In this document: positions 22,929 to 35,669 of the stretch, in pieces | Numbering within the stretch: the first letter of the stretch is position 1 | Layout of the letters: each line of letters opens with the position of its first letter | From: Sphaerolaimus hirsutus | Taxonomy: Eukaryota; Nematoda; Chromadorea; Monhysterida; Sphaerolaimidae | Assembly: GCA_964036195.1 (NCBI GenBank) | Contig: OZ038453.1 | Span: forward strand, 13,677,206 to 13,741,205 | Length of the DNA stretch: 64,000 bases | Direction of reading: 5' to 3' | Position numbers and translations under genes: made by a program | Notes under the pieces: generated by a model | Told to the model about the DNA's origin: nothing | The model's input: only the letters and a program-made list of their open reading frames with translations | The model's database searches: none

Positions 22929-23929
22929 GCATTTAGCTCCGCCCACACACGCACGCGTACCTACCGGCCCAATTTAACTTAAAGCATACAAGCAAAATAA
23001 GAATAAATAAATAACATCAAAAATGCTAACTATAAACATTCAAAAAACACTCTCAGCGCACCCGAAAACGTGCGCCTTCGTGACGCACGGGGGGCAGAAC
23101 AGCCTGCTGGAGGCGTGCATCAGCGGCGTGCCCGTGCTCATGGTGCCCCTGTTCGGCGACCAGTTCCACAACGCCGCACTGGCCGCAAGGAGACACACGA
23201 TTGGACTGCAAATTGAGAACAAGGGGGATATGAAGGATAGACCGGAGGTTTTTCTGAATATGCTCAAGGCGCTGACAAATGATAAAATGTTAGTAAAGAA
23301 TGTATCGACCACCGTATATTCTCGAATAAGACCACAGGGGGCTTTTTTCATCGTAGATTTTTTTTGGGGCGGGGGGTTATTAAAGGGAGGGAGTGGTATT
23401 TTTTCCTCAGACCTTTCAGGAAAACTTGCACTTATTCATTACGTATATGAATGCATTCCGTCAACTCATGTAATATGGGATAACTGGGGGTTATTCAAGG
23501 GTTTCAACTCTTAGCAGCGAAACAATTAAAAAAGTAAGATGCAATTTTTCGATTCTCTGAAGATTTTAAGAAGTGATTTTATATCCGAAGAGAACTTGAC
23601 AACTTTCCAAAAACAACCGCAGGTACAAATCCAACGCCGAACGTCTATCAAAAATGTTAATCCACCAACCAGAAAATCCAGAGAAAACTTTGGTCCAATG
23701 GATAAATTTTCTGGCCGAATTCAAGACATTGGAAGTTTATGATTCATATTCAAAGCGTCTGAATTTATTCCAGCAAACTTCCTTAGATGTTATAGCTGTG
23801 ATTTTGGGCATTTTCCATTTCATTTTGCTCACTGCACTACTTTTGATAAGCATGTGCTGTAAATTTTTCAAGAAAAGTGGTAAGAGGAAAACTGAATGAA
23901 GAGGTAGGCTAGGTTTCAAAGATAATAAA

Positions 23930-25375
23930 AGAGGGCTTTAAAACGGTGCGAATTTCTTACAGTGAAATGGCAAATTTTTGGCTTTGAGCCAGGTTAACAA
24001 ACCTTGAATTTGAATGTTTTGACTCTTGTGAATTTATCAACACATTATTTTTTCTAACAAAATTTATTCAAACTAAATATTCATGCTAGATTATTTTTTA
24101 GAAGTAATTTTCTACCTTGTATAGGAGGAATATTGTTTACATATACTAGTACAGTCGTACTATCGCTCAGACGATATAAATATGTAAATAGTTCATCAGA
24201 CAAGTAGATTCATTGTATTTTTGTATAAATAAAACCCATGAAAACTGGGATACAGTGACGTAAAATGCCTAGCTGCCAATTTCCTAAACTAAAATGCCAA
24301 TAGTGCAAAAATGTACATAGCAACCATTAAATAAAAAAAACACACAAACTAAGCTCGATCATGTGAAAAGAAAGCAGTATAATTTTTTAGTACACGCACA
24401 AAATGACGAACTGATAAAAATGGTGAACAGATATGGTATATATTGGATACAATAATTAAAAAATGGGACAACAAGGTTAATTGATAAATAGTGATGTACA
24501 TAATTATGTACACATATTTGTAGCCACAATTAAAATGAAATCAAACCACTTGCCAATTTTATAGATCTCACTTCTCACTATGTTATTGTTAAGGAACAAA
24601 TCAGAAAAAAGTTACACACATGTGATCCAAAACTTTGGCAAGTCCAATTTTGTGCAAAAGCAGACAATTTGTGTACGAAAATGTTGAGAAATGCTTGAAA
24701 ATTTGAGCAAAAGGGGTGCGTGATTTGTGCAAACACAACGAAAGAGAATGTTGATAAATTTTTTCATGCGTAAATACAAAAACATTTCAGTTCTATTTTA
24801 AAGTATTCAGATAAGCGTGATTTGCACAATTCCCAATCACCCCAAAAACGCGATATCTACACACATCAATATTCAGAAAAACCGACAAAAACCATAAATA
24901 ATAAATAATTAATTAAATAATTAATTATGTAGAAAATATACGTTATAGCAACCTACGACAAAAAATAAACCGACGTACAAAAACTCGTTGTATTTTTGAC
25001 TACCATATGGCACCATACAGAGATTCGTGGTGAATACAAACCCTCATAAATCCAGCCAAACGAATATAAATACCGTCAGTTCTCGATTAGTTTCCCTTCA
25101 GCTTGGGAATTGAGGAAAAGGTTAAAAAAGTACCCCCATGAAAAATCCCCTCTTTGTGCTTTGTTTGGTAAACGATATTCAAACATTGAAAAAGACACAA
25201 TTTATTCACGCACGCCATACAATGTTCTAAACGCAACACTTCAGCATGACGTCATCGTCAAAAAATAAAAATCAGCCCCCCCCAAAAAAAAATTTAAAAA
25301 ATTTCATGTGCGAAAATTGCGCTATGGTTTTTGGTTGATTTTGGGTTTTTTGTTGAGAACTGTTTCTATCGATGT
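23930..25375. other. Intergenic, AT-rich, no gene seen
   Basis: Between UGT-B and the first CCGTATT element. It contains AATTAATTAAATAATTAATTA-like simple sequence near 24900 and no credible ORF or exon. Confidence 0.6.
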
Positions 25376-25376
25376 A

Positions 25377-25789
25377 CCGTATTACCTCGAAATACCCCCA
25401 TGGGGGTTTATTATTTCGCCAGTAAAATTTGAGGGGGGGTTAAATCGAGGGTTTTTTTATTATTTCGTCAGAAATTTTCGTAAGGATCGTAGTAAATAGT
25501 AGGCATTTGCATACCCAAAACAGGTAATAAATGTGTCCAAACAGGATTTATTTGGACATAAAAACGTAGATAGCTAACTAGTCTATGTGTAGCTGCAATG
25601 CAAATTAACAGTAATATACATCATGTACATTGCATACATGACGTATTTATTATGTACATGACGTACATCATTCCGAAGGGGGGGGGGTATTTCGAGGGGG
25701 GGGGGTATTATTTCCCCAGCCCATCTTGAGGGGGGGTTAATTCGAGGGGGGGGGGTTAATTCAAGGGGGGATAATTCGAGGTAATACGG
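25377..25789. mobile_element. CCGTATT-type MITE, intact copy
   Basis: Ends CCGTATTACCTCGAAATACC and the inverse GGATAATTCGAGGTAATACGG, flanked by TA at 25375-25376 and 25790-25791. The inside is GGGGG plus TTATTTCG / TTAATTCGAGG words. The uninterrupted stretch around CATCATGTACATTGCATACATG (25622 onward) is the empty-site counterpart of the insertion in the copy at 55892-57807. Confidence 0.85.
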
Positions 25790-25791
25790 TA

Positions 25792-26590
25792 TGTGAAAGT
25801 GGGTACGTCGACGAGTTGTTGCGTAAAACATAGCACGCGCGCGTGCCAACTGTGTGCACTCCGTGGAGTATAGAGACGTGGTTGAAAACTACGACAAAAA
25901 ATAACCCCCCCCCTTGCATAGTCCCCCCGCAAAAAGTATGATTTAAAATAATTTCCCAGGGGAACTAATCGAGGACACACGGAATTTGACAACAATACCC
26001 ATCCAAAATGCCTCAAATTCCAAGCACACAAATATTGTGTATTCAGTCACATTCTACATACATGAATATCACACAAACAGGCTCAAATGTTGATGGAAAT
26101 TGTTTAGAGCGCATAAAAGTTGTTCCGCACTAGGCCTCGATGCGGGCCGCGCCGCCCAACAGCAAAACATCACGCCGTAACTGAAAAATTAATTTTAATT
26201 AATTCATTCAATATTCAGTGAATTAAAATTTTTGAAAGAGTCGCAAAGTTAAGATAGGAAGGGTAAAAAATTATTGCAGAAGTAGCTTTAAATCTTGTGC
26301 ACTCCGTTATGTTTGTAAATATATAATACATTCTACAAATGCAGTTTTAATCATTTACGTTCTCAATACAATTTCGAAGGGGGGTTTTCAAGTGGGGGGG
26401 GGGGGTAAATTCTTGGAGAGCGATAATTTGAGGTAATGTTTATGTAGGTTTAGTTTTCCAGCAAAAATTCAAATAAAACAAATAATTCGAAACAAAAAAA
26501 TTAACAAAAAGCGAGATATCAAACAAACAGGCACACTATAAAGGCATACCACTCAGAGCCTATAGAAATCGCATCAATACATCACCTAAA
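25792..26590. other. Intergenic with G-tract repeat debris
   Basis: No exon was recognised. The 3' end of the Ryk-like gene (rest of the kinase domain) would be expected to the left of 27302, but I could not find it here. Short G-rich runs near 26380-26440 look like a decayed CCGTATT element. Confidence 0.5.
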
Positions 26591-27264
26591 TAGGGTTGGC
26601 CGATGTTTTTTTTTACGTTTTTTATTTTAAAAAACGTTGTTGTTTTTTAAACTTGACGTCCGAAATGTTTAAAAAAAAAACATCGACCGAATTTTTTTAG
26701 TACTAAGCACAAGGTATTTTGCAAAAATTTTGCGCGCAAACGCGCAATTTCACACACAAATTGACATTGGCGGTTGTTTTCATTGGTTTTGTGGCATTTT
26801 TAGTAACAAAGTATCCATTTATATATGCTACCATGGGTTAATAAGCCGTCATATGTCGGTGTAGTATATAATATTGAGGTAATGTGCATCCATGTACCTC
26901 CACAGTGTGTAACTTCACTCCCAAAGTAACAACCTCCTTTTATAACCTTGTTTCATCACTATTCCGTGCCAAACTTTACCTGAAGTCACGAACATTTGAC
27001 TATAAGGCGATATACGAACGTATCGACAAAAAATTGATATTTTTTACACAAATCACCACTTATAATGCTATCCCATGGCTCGACAGCCATTATATGGTCA
27101 TATATAACATCAGAGAGTATTGCCACTGTCTGATATACCTATATATGTTGACACAAGGTCATATCTGGGAGCTTTAAAAAAAACAACGTTTTTATTTAAA
27201 AAAACGTTGTTTTTAATAAAAAAAAACATCGAGTTAAAAAAAACGTTTTTTTTCTCCAACCCTA
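26591..27264. mobile_element. hAT-type MITE, AACGTTTTT family, copy 1
   Basis: Ends TAGGGTTGGCCGATG and CTCCAACCCTA. Perfect 8-bp target duplication CACCTAAA (26583-26590, 27265-27272). The terminal parts are poly-T/A words around AACGTT. The core (about 26700-27170) is unique sequence shared with 34731-35399, including GCGCGCAAACGCGC at 26732-26745. Confidence 0.9.
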
Positions 27265-27301
27265 CACCTAAATCAACAAAATTTCCCAACCCCAAACTCA
27301 C

Positions 27302-30300
27302 AATTCATCTGGACAATTATACGGATGTGGCAATCTCAAACCATCATTCAAAGCTGGTTCAATTTCGTCAGCTTCCAAATCGCCGTACGGCTGCGCAGCC
27401 AAAGTTGCCAATTCCCATAAAGTGATGCCCAGCGACCACTGAGTTATTGGGGGGTAACTATGAATTATGAGTGAATGGGGGGGGGGGTAAGTTGACAATT
27501 TTCGAGCGATTTTGTCGACACCCAAACGATCCATCTATCTAAAATTTTGATAGTTACTTCCCCTGACGCCCCACCCCAAATCGGCCAGCTATCTAAATAC
27601 CTATCTGATGTCATTTTTGAGAAATTTGACCTCAATTTTCGCGCAAAATCACTTATTTTCATTCTTTTTATTCATTTTCACCATCATAATCACTAGTTCA
27701 TGTGCCTTATTGATTTTTACCATCTATTTTTGGTTATATTTGTGCTTATATACCTATGTTTAACTATTTTTATATGCTTGAAATTTTTAAAACCCACACT
27801 TCCGCTTTTTTTTATTTGTTTTTTTTTTGGGGGGGGTGTGAAGACCTTCGTACAAAATGCAGAAATGCGTACATTTAAAAAAAACGATAATAAAATAATA
27901 ATTGCAAAACAAAACCGACCACATCAGAAGCGGAGCTAAATTCCCGCAAATCCTGGTTAATCACTTCAGGCGGCATCCATCTTAAAGGTCGATTTTCGTT
28001 GTCACCCAAACAATCGTAATCATTAGGGAATAAATCTCGAGATAACGATGCATCGCATAATTTCGCAGTAAAGTCAATTGATAGCCTGTAAGTTTAATTC
28101 ACAACTTCATAAAGTGCTTAAGTGCAAATTAAGTTGCGTGTTAATTATCCTGTTGTGACGATCAAAAAATGGAAGATTGGGGAAAGATCTGAGTGAATGC
28201 ACGAGGAAGGCATAGCTACATATTTAAATACCGTATTTGCTTGAATAGTTCACCCCTTGAATAATTCCCCCCTCGAATAATCCCCCCCTGTTAGACACGT
28301 GAGGAAAAAATAATTCCCCCCTTGAATAATCCCCCTACATATGGACTAAAACAGAACATAGGTAAATACATGAGTATGTTGTGTGTACGCATTGTGCACA
28401 ATGAATGTGCGCTGACGCTGATCCTGTTGAATATGAATTTTAGGCATTTGATAAATGTGTTGTGTGCAATTTGAACAAAAATGTTATAGTGCTTATAAAC
28501 TATATTTATTATCTTGCTAATAAACCATATTTTGCTAAATGAATTGATAGAAAGATGCTTGAATCTTTTGACAAAATAATAATCTCCCCCCCCCCCTCAA
28601 AAAAGTCTGACGAAATAATAATCCTCCAGGGGGATTATTCAAGCAAATACGGTATATAAAATTTTGCGCTTTCGATTAATCATTTCCACAAAAATGATAT
28701 AGTCAAGCAAGTAAAATAGCAGCAAATTTATACATACATCTTGCATGCAAAGAAAAAAGTTTGATGCAAACAAACCTTGCATGCACTCTAAATTCCAAAA
28801 AAACTCACACAGCATTCCTAGCAGCCACATCTCCGTGGACCACCTTGTATCTATGCAAATGAAGCAACCCTCCAGCCAAATCAGCGCCAATTTTTACCAA
28901 TTTCTGCGTGGCCACGCTCGGAAGTGGGACACACCTCAAGGGGCGGTGAAAATTCTCATCCAGACAGTTATGCGCATCATTTTGGCACGCATCCAAATTG
29001 CCGGGCGAGAAATTCGATGTGGACGTGTTTGTATGTGCTATTTGGGATTCTAACGGCCGACCGGATGAGCGTTGTAAAAAGTGCTGCAAAATGAGATGGG
29101 GAACAGTAATGGTTATGCAAATTCACTTTTGGGCACATAAATAAAACTGAAAATCACAGCTAACCTTCAAATTTCCATAAGAACAATCTTTACCATAAAC
29201 CAAACATGGTAGATTTTCTGCCCAGAACAACGATGTCAAGGTATATACACAATTATGAGCAGGGATTCCATATAAACACAGCGCTTCTCTGAGATAGTTG
29301 TCTTTGTGTGTTTTTGATGCGTGTTCTTTAAGACATTTTATCATAAAAATGGAATTTGAACCGCGTTTCATACATAAGCGCATTTCACCAAAAGTGCCTG
29401 TGAAAATGTGTGAACTTTTCAAATAAATGGTGTTGAAATTTTTTTGTAACTTTTTCATTGAAAATGATGAAAAACAAATGATTTTTTTCTTTTTTTAATA
29501 AACATCAGCAATTAAATCTTTCGAAATATTATCTGGAAACACTAAATCTAGAGCAAACTGCTAGTCACTCGCCAGAAACAAATCCTTAATGAATTAGGTT
29601 TGAAGACCAGGCGATAAAAGCTCGCCACTAGCTATTTTACAAAATCTTCGTGAGCACAAAGAAAAACGCTTTTCGATACATTTCCAATTAAAATACACAG
29701 ATTCCACCCAAAATATTCGTAGATACCCCCATTCATCGATAAAATAATTTTCAAACAAAAATCCAAAACCCTACCCACCCTGTAGTTCAACCCACGAATC
29801 CCAATGACTCTTCTCATCCATTTCCCCTTGACAATCAGGGATCTCCGACAACAATTGATCGCAATCGATGTTTCTTGGCTCAGCGCCAAAATACAGGGTG
29901 GTCCCGTTGCTGCTGCTCGGAGCGGGTGAGGGTCTAGCTAATTGGTTGGCAAAGGGGGCGGAGCTTCGGACGGCAGAGTAGACAGAGCTGGTGTCCACTG
30001 AAAATTGGGGTGTTAAGTGTTGACTAGGGATGAAAAAACGTTGTTTTTTCAACGACCCTATTTTTTTAAAAACGTTTAAAAAAAACTTTGAAAAAGCCTC
30101 GGTCAACCCCTAATGTACATATTTATGAGGGTGTGTTTGAAAAGTTGTGCGACAGTATAAAAAAGTTGAAATGATAGGGTACGTAGAAAAGTAATATAAA
30201 ATACAATGTCTAGTCGGGATGAGCCAGGGGGTGCCATGCGGCCCCAATTTCATCATGTTTTACACATTTTACATTTATTCACATTTTTACCCCGTTCACA

Positions 30301-33300
30301 TTTTTCCCACCAAAGCCCGCCTCAAATTTAAAATCTAAAAAAACTCACTCTGGTGCGGCATGGCCAAATTACCATGTTTATCCACATTCAAAATATTCTC
30401 CCCATAACTACCATCGCAGTTTCTCTTCAAACTATTGAAATTGTCCCGCCTCCTAGCAGATGGGGAACTATTCAGTCGAAAGTAACTTCCATTGACCATT
30501 TGGTTCCCGATGTTGATTGGTTGATGGGAGGAGTCTATTGTAGGTTGAATCGATGTGTTCGCGCAGGCGACTGAAGCTGGAAGGAAATGGAAATATCTTT
30601 TGGGGGGATTAAATATCAGATCAGTTTTAAAGGTTTGAAGATAGTATTGGTAGTTAGCTAATCCTGCGCAATATTGGCCCTACACACGCTACGCTAGTTC
30701 ACATCGACACCAAATGTCAACTGGTTCCGTTCCTAATTCAAAGATTGCATTTGAACGTCGTTCGTTCATACGTCAGCAAACTTTGAATCTGGATCGGCAC
30801 CAGTTGCCATTTGGTGTCGATGTCAACTAGCGTGTGGGGGCCCATTCAACCACAAAAATAAAATTTCCCATCACATTACTTTACCCACATCGCCCATTGA
30901 ATGTCCTATACATTACATTATGGGTGAATTTCGCGGACAATCTCTCACGGGTTTTTATTCATCAAAATACCGTAACATCGGTCAACTCAGATCAGCATCA
31001 TATAAAATACAACCCAGACTATAACAAACCATATTTATTGCTGGACACTGCGCTAGTCGGTCTGCACAAAGGTACTTGTGTTTCAATCGCAGCCCCGCCG
31101 CTCGGACACCTGTAAAAATGTTTTATGGTGGTCACCGTGAACAAATTATTTTGTTGGTTGATTATTTTTACGATTGAATTTATTGGATTGGAACGGTAAA
31201 ATAGGAATTTCGTTTGAATGTAAAGTTCCATTTATATATGATTATTCACAGTTCAGTTGTGGTATCCACGGGCCAAGCAACCAAATACACTATGAAATGG
31301 CCTGTCGAGTGACGACTTCCAAAAATCCATCATAATGTCAAAATGAATTGATGTGGAATGGCATACATATAGAACCTGAAACCTGATATTTGCAACAATT
31401 TGCAACTTAACACAAAACTTGTCACTTAAGAAGGTGTAACTTTTCCACCAATCTACAAAAACCGCATCAAACTAAATTTTCGAACTCAACCAGAACTCAC
31501 CCGCACTCATTTCCATTTTCATCAAACTTTTTCGCCTTGGCAAAATACACGATAATCACGCAGGCAACCAATAGAACAAAAGCTGAAACTCCGCCCATCG
31601 AAATGTAGAAAACGTGACTGGCATCCATGGCGAACTGTTCGCCCCCAGTTCTCGGAATGACGACATTTTCAGAATGAAGCGTGTCGGAAATATAGTCGGA
31701 AAAAGATATGGCCGCCTCACTTTTTACATTGGAATCGGGTGAGGTTGGACGGTTTTCCGATTTTCCCGCGTGTGGCGGGATATTTTCAGCTGGAAAGAAA
31801 CGGGGGAAATTTTGAAATGGGTTTTATTTATAGTTATCTTAAAATTTGAATTTGTTTGAAATCGGTGTTAAAGTTACAAATTGAATTTATAAACTGTCAG
31901 AGAATGAAGTTCGATCAAAAAATCTTAATCGATTACGAAATCTGAGTTTACACAGACCGGTTGATACAGACCAGTTGACACAAATGTGTCAACTAGTGTG
32001 TGGCCGCCAATAGCATTTAACTTGACTATTGCAAGCCGCGGGACCGGCTTTATAAAATTATGGTGTACTTAGGTACTCTCTATAAAAAGGACATTCCACC
32101 CAAGGCCCATAAACACTTACCCTGTGCGCAAATTTTCCGCCTAACAAGTGTCACAGCTGTAACCGGCTGGTCAGACTTCAAACTGGCATCCGGCAGAGTG
32201 ATTTCAGTGTAATTCAACTGGAGACGTACTTTGAATTCGCCCAATTTCACGCCGCTGCACTGGAGGAAAAGCGTGAATTCTGTGGGGGGGGGGGGGTAAT
32301 TGGGTGAGGGGGTAGTGATGGTGTATGATTATGATCTATTTCAATGTTTTAGTGGACGTAATGTAATGTATGGTTTAATGTATCGTTTTTGTTCACCAGT
32401 TGACGGATACAAAAATGAAAAGTTTTCGTCAACTAAAAAGCTTTAAGTTCGATTTTCGCGCTGATCAGCAGTGAACCAGCGTGCATAACCACAACTATTT
32501 GAGTTATTGACTAGGGTTCAAACGGGATAGACTTTTCGGGATCGGCATTGTTTTTTTTGTAATTTCGGGATCGGGATCGGGATTGGCCTTTCGGGATCTG
32601 GATCGGGATTGGCTTTTGAGATTTCGGGATCGGGATTGACATTTCGGGATCGGGATTGGCGTTTTTTCGGGATCGGGATTTTGGCCTAAAAAAATTGGTT
32701 TTCAGGGTTTTCCCCCTGATATTTCACGAAATGACCCAAACCACCAAAAACAATGGATGCCAGAAAACGTTAGTGTCAATTGGCATCCAAAACAATGTTA
32801 TGGATTCATTTAGGCACTGAGTAATGGGCTGCCTGGCATTGGCATTCATACCACTGTCTACCATATATGCATGTGTATTAACCTTAAACTATGGTAATGG
32901 GCACTGTATCGGGTCCATCTGTAGTGGTGTCCACGCCCACGCAACAGTGCTAGAGAGGGAGGTGGGGAAATGCGCGCTTGCGCGCAAAATTTTTGCAAAC
33001 TGCATACAAAATGGTCCTTTAAAAGTGCCATTTCTGGCACCTTTTGTGTCTGTGAATTTTTCCGGGATCAGGATTGGGGCATTTGTTCGGGATCAGGATT
33101 GGGATTTTCAAAATCTCGGGATCGGGATTGGCTTTTTCAAATTTCGGGATCGGGACCACAAAATCCCGATATTTCTCGGGATTCGGGATCGGGATCCCGT
33201 TTGGACCCTATTATTGACCCAATAGTGATTTTATGACCCTAACTTGTATATCGTTCTCTCATTTATTTTCACGCCGTAAATCACTTTTATAAAGACTTCA

Positions 33301-34301
33301 AAGCCACAAATTGTCATTGAAATAACTATGCAATAAGAAGATGGCAATGAGCAGGAAATAAGGGCAAAACTGACGCGAAAGTTGTTTTGGCACGGTGCCA
33401 GCTGCCGGCACACTGACGGATGCAAAAACGGCGGTGGGGTCTTCACTGATAACTCGCATCCAATAGCGCATCTGGGATTAAAAAGGTAATAGACACAATG
33501 TTGTAAATTTATTGGGAAAAAAATTCGACAAAAATGCACATGGATGAGCCTTGTGGTAAAGATTTAAGTTTCACTGGTCATTTTCGATCAAAGTTTGTTA
33601 ACTTATAAAAAAGTAAATAGCGAAAAACGCTGGATCTGATTCCAACTACTGATTCTGATCGGATGAGAGATTACCAGATGGGAGCTATTACTACCTATTA
33701 GGGTGGGGTTACTATACTACCAGAATATTCTCCACCATATGACCAATGAGCAATTGAGGTGAAAACATCTTACATTATCCCAGTGGCAGTTCCGCACTCT
33801 GTAAAGCGTTATTTGAAGTGCCAAATGTCATGCAAAGTGTCAATCAAAATGAAAATAAAAAAGATTTCCTTACTGAACTACAACTGTCATTTTACATGAC
33901 ATTTGACACTTGACTTTTCACATTTGACAGTGCGGGCCTGCCCCAGGGGGTGGGGCGTGGGGGGCAGGCCCGCGGTGGTGGTAACTCCAGTACCTCGTTC
34001 AGAACAGGTTCTGCAGTATAAACTGTTTGCACCTTCAAAGTGCTGTGCACATCCCGCCTAATTAGACTGGGGGTTATTCAAGGAAAAGGAATCCATTTTC
34101 CTCCCATGACTATTTTACCAAATTAGCACAAGCCCCCTACACAAAAAAAAACAATAAAAAACCCCACCGTATGTCCAATTTTAGCCGTATTTCTCCACGA
34201 AAATCGCACATACGATACATTGGGCCGGACCAAGTACGGGAAAGCGATGGCGTAGTGCGACGGCGTGCCGGCGCTGATGTACTGCACTCGGGACGCGGTG
34301 C
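27302..34301 (-). CDS. LIN-18/Ryk-like Wnt receptor: WIF domain, one TM segment, pseudokinase
   Basis: Exons in transcript order: 34301-34168, 33471-33375, 32279-32121 (WIF domain, the Wnt-binding module), 31789-31501 (linker plus TM segment HVFYISMGGVSAFVLLVAC), about 30576-30349 and 29997-29779 (cytoplasmic linker), 29397-29165 (N-lobe: GTFGEM loop, lysine in MIKCLKE), 29083-28809 (HGDVAARN catalytic loop), 28085-27920 (CDASLSRDLFP in place of DFG, then PPEV), 27438-27302 (SLGITLWELATL...NCPDEL). Phases agree at every junction except TM exon to linker exon (31501 to 30576), where a small exon may be missed. Ryk family members are known pseudokinases; the HRD Arg to Gly and DFG to DAS changes seen here fit. 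Signal-peptide exon(s) upstream and the last kinase exon(s) downstream were not found. The call is firm; completeness is not. Confidence 0.88.
28231..28652. mobile_element. CCGTATT-type MITE, TTGAATAATCCCCC variant, in a Ryk intron
   Basis: Ends CCGTATTTGCTTGAATA and TTATTCAAGCAAATACGG, flanked by TA at 28229-28230 and 28653-28654. The internal words are TTGAATAATTCCCCCC. It lies between the catalytic-loop exon and the DAS exon. Confidence 0.85.
30014..30112. mobile_element. Short AACGTTTTT-family remnant in a Ryk intron
   Basis: It reads TAGGGATGAAAAAACGTTG at the left and GGTCAACCCCTAA at the right, with T/A runs around AACGTT between. It is a degraded relative of 26591-27264, lying just upstream (in transcript order) of the 29997-29779 exon. 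Confidence 0.55.
30676..30843. mobile_element. MITE with CTAGTTGACA-type ends, Ryk intron
   Basis: Ends GGCCCTACACACGCTA and TAGCGTGTGGGGGCCC with arms (TCGACACCAAATGTCAACTG against its complement) enclosing TTTGAACGTCGTTCG. Possible 3-bp target duplication ATT. Same family as the insert in UGT-B exon 4. Confidence 0.75.
32512..33210. mobile_element. hAT-type MITE, CGGGATCGGGATT family, Ryk intron
   Basis: Ends TAGGGTTCAAACGGGAT and ATCCCGTTTGGACCCTA. Perfect 8-bp target duplication TTATTGAC (32504-32511, 33211-33218). Both flanks consist of CGGGATCGGGATTGG words. The middle (32690-33050) has unrelated sequence including GCGCGCTTGCGCGC at 32972-32985. Confidence 0.92.
33931..33975. other. 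GC-rich hairpin in a Ryk intron
   Basis: GCGGGCCTGCCCC at about 33933 pairs with GGGGCAGGCCCGC near 33961 across a loop of G-rich sequence. Function unknown. It could be the end of an unrecognised small element. Confidence 0.45.
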
Positions 34302-34730
34302 CTAAGCGAAGGGAACGTTTGGAGGGAATGCTAGTCAGGGGGTGGGGCAAAGGTCTTGTTGGATGTGGAATGGGGTTCGATACTGCGTTTCTTTGATAGC
34401 GATACCAATTATACTGATATTTGAATTGTTCCATAGCGATACCGATAAGTTTGGACCCGTTAATCTATGATGGGAGGGGGGGGGGGGGTTACCCCCCAAA
34501 TCGTAATATTTATATTTATTCGAATATATTCATCTAATTATCTGGAACAAATTTTGGGCGACTTTGCCCTAATTTTCAGTAAAAATAGCTAAGTGAGTGG
34601 AAACTACCATTTTCACATTCAAAATCCATATGTTAGGCTACATTTCTGTTACATATCTATGTTTAGCTTGTTTTAACCTAGTTTTGACTAATTCAAATAT
34701 ATTTTATAGCATATAAATTGTCACGCCAAC

Positions 34731-35399
34731 TAGGGTTGGCCGATGTTTTTTTTAAACGTTTTTTTTTAAACGTTTTTTTTTTAAACATGACGTCCGAAAT
34801 GTTGTTTTTTAAAAAAAAACATCAGGCGAAATTTTTGGTACTAAGCACTAGGTATTTTGCAAAATTTTTGCGCGCAAGCGCGCAATTTCACACACAAATT
34901 GACATTGGTGGTTGTTTTCATTGGTTTTGTGGCATTTTTAGTATCAAAGTATCCATTTCTATGTGCTTCCATGGGTTAATAAGCCGTCATATGTTGCTGT
35001 ACTATATAATATTGAGGTAATGTGCTTCCATGTACCGCCACAGTGTGTAACTTCACTCTCAAGGTAACAACCTCCTTTTACAACCTTGTTTGATCACTAT
35101 TCCGTGCCAAACTTTACCTGAAGTCACAAGCATTCGACTATAAGGTGATATACGAACAATATGTCGACGAAAAATGGATATTTTTGACACAAATCACCAC
35201 TTATAATGCTATCCCATGGCTCCACAGCCATTATATGGTCATATATAACATCACAGGGTATTGCCACTGTCTGATATACCTATATATGTTGACACAACAT
35301 CATATCTGGGAGCTTTTAAAAAAAACGTTTTTTTAAATAAAAAAAACTTCTTTTTTTTAAAAACATCGAGTTAAAAAAAAACGTTTTTTTCCAACCCTA
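34731..35399. mobile_element. hAT-type MITE, AACGTTTTT family, copy 2
   Basis: Ends TAGGGTTGGCCGATG and TCCAACCCTA. Target duplication ACGCCAAC/ACCCCAAC (one mismatch) at 34723-34730 and 35400-35407. The core is nearly the same as in 26591-27264, including GCGCGCAAGCGCGC at 34870-34883. Confidence 0.87.
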
Positions 35400-35669
35400 A
35401 CCCCAACCCCAGCAATTTGTTTAGCTATCCCATGCCCCGTTGAAGAGATTTGCTAATTATTCACCCCCCCAGGGTGGCACGTCTGTAAACTGCTGTTTGA
35501 ACCCTAAATAGTTGTGGGGTGGCAACTAGTAATGTAAGGAGAGCCTAAGTAGCTTTTACATTCATTTTATCGTTTTTTGTACAAGTTTCACAAACTGATT
35601 TATTGCGTTTGTTGTTTTTCAGTGAATGTGAAGTCACCAGGTATAAATTACTTTAACATTAAGTGCGAT

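Larger units (their letters stand above)
20188..23899 (+). pseudogene. UDP-glycosyltransferase UGT-B, 10 exons, exon 4 disrupted
   Basis: Paralogue of UGT-A with the same exon plan: 20188-20332, 20413-20491, 20552-20688 (or to 20695), 20902-21461 (contains an insertion), 21570-21667, 21729-21920, 22227-22398, 22624-22686, 23057-23288, 23623-23899. It begins MDRIIRLLLFLLFLTHICS (signal peptide), has the signature FVTHGGQNS...PLFGDQ in exon 9, a hydrophobic anchor and the tail KRKTE. AATAAA lies at 23924. Exon 4 starts normally (HFHLCWLGI near 20966) and ends normally (AGLPPT...FVP near 21455), but between about 21035 and 21380 it holds MITE sequence with stop codons. I found no phase-compatible splice pair that removes the insert, so the copy is probably broken, unless an unseen splice rescues it. 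All other exons are open and in phase. Confidence 0.75.

Noticed and set aside
20902..23288. GC-rich UGT exon parts as horizontally acquired bacterial DNA
   Set aside because: They sit in phase inside an animal-type intron-exon structure, in both paralogues, with normal UGT residues; conversion or codon bias explains them better.
25377..25789. G-tracts as telomeric or regulatory G-quadruplex arrays
   Set aside because: The tracts are the internal words of TA-flanked inverted-repeat elements repeated across the window; no telomere repeat is present.
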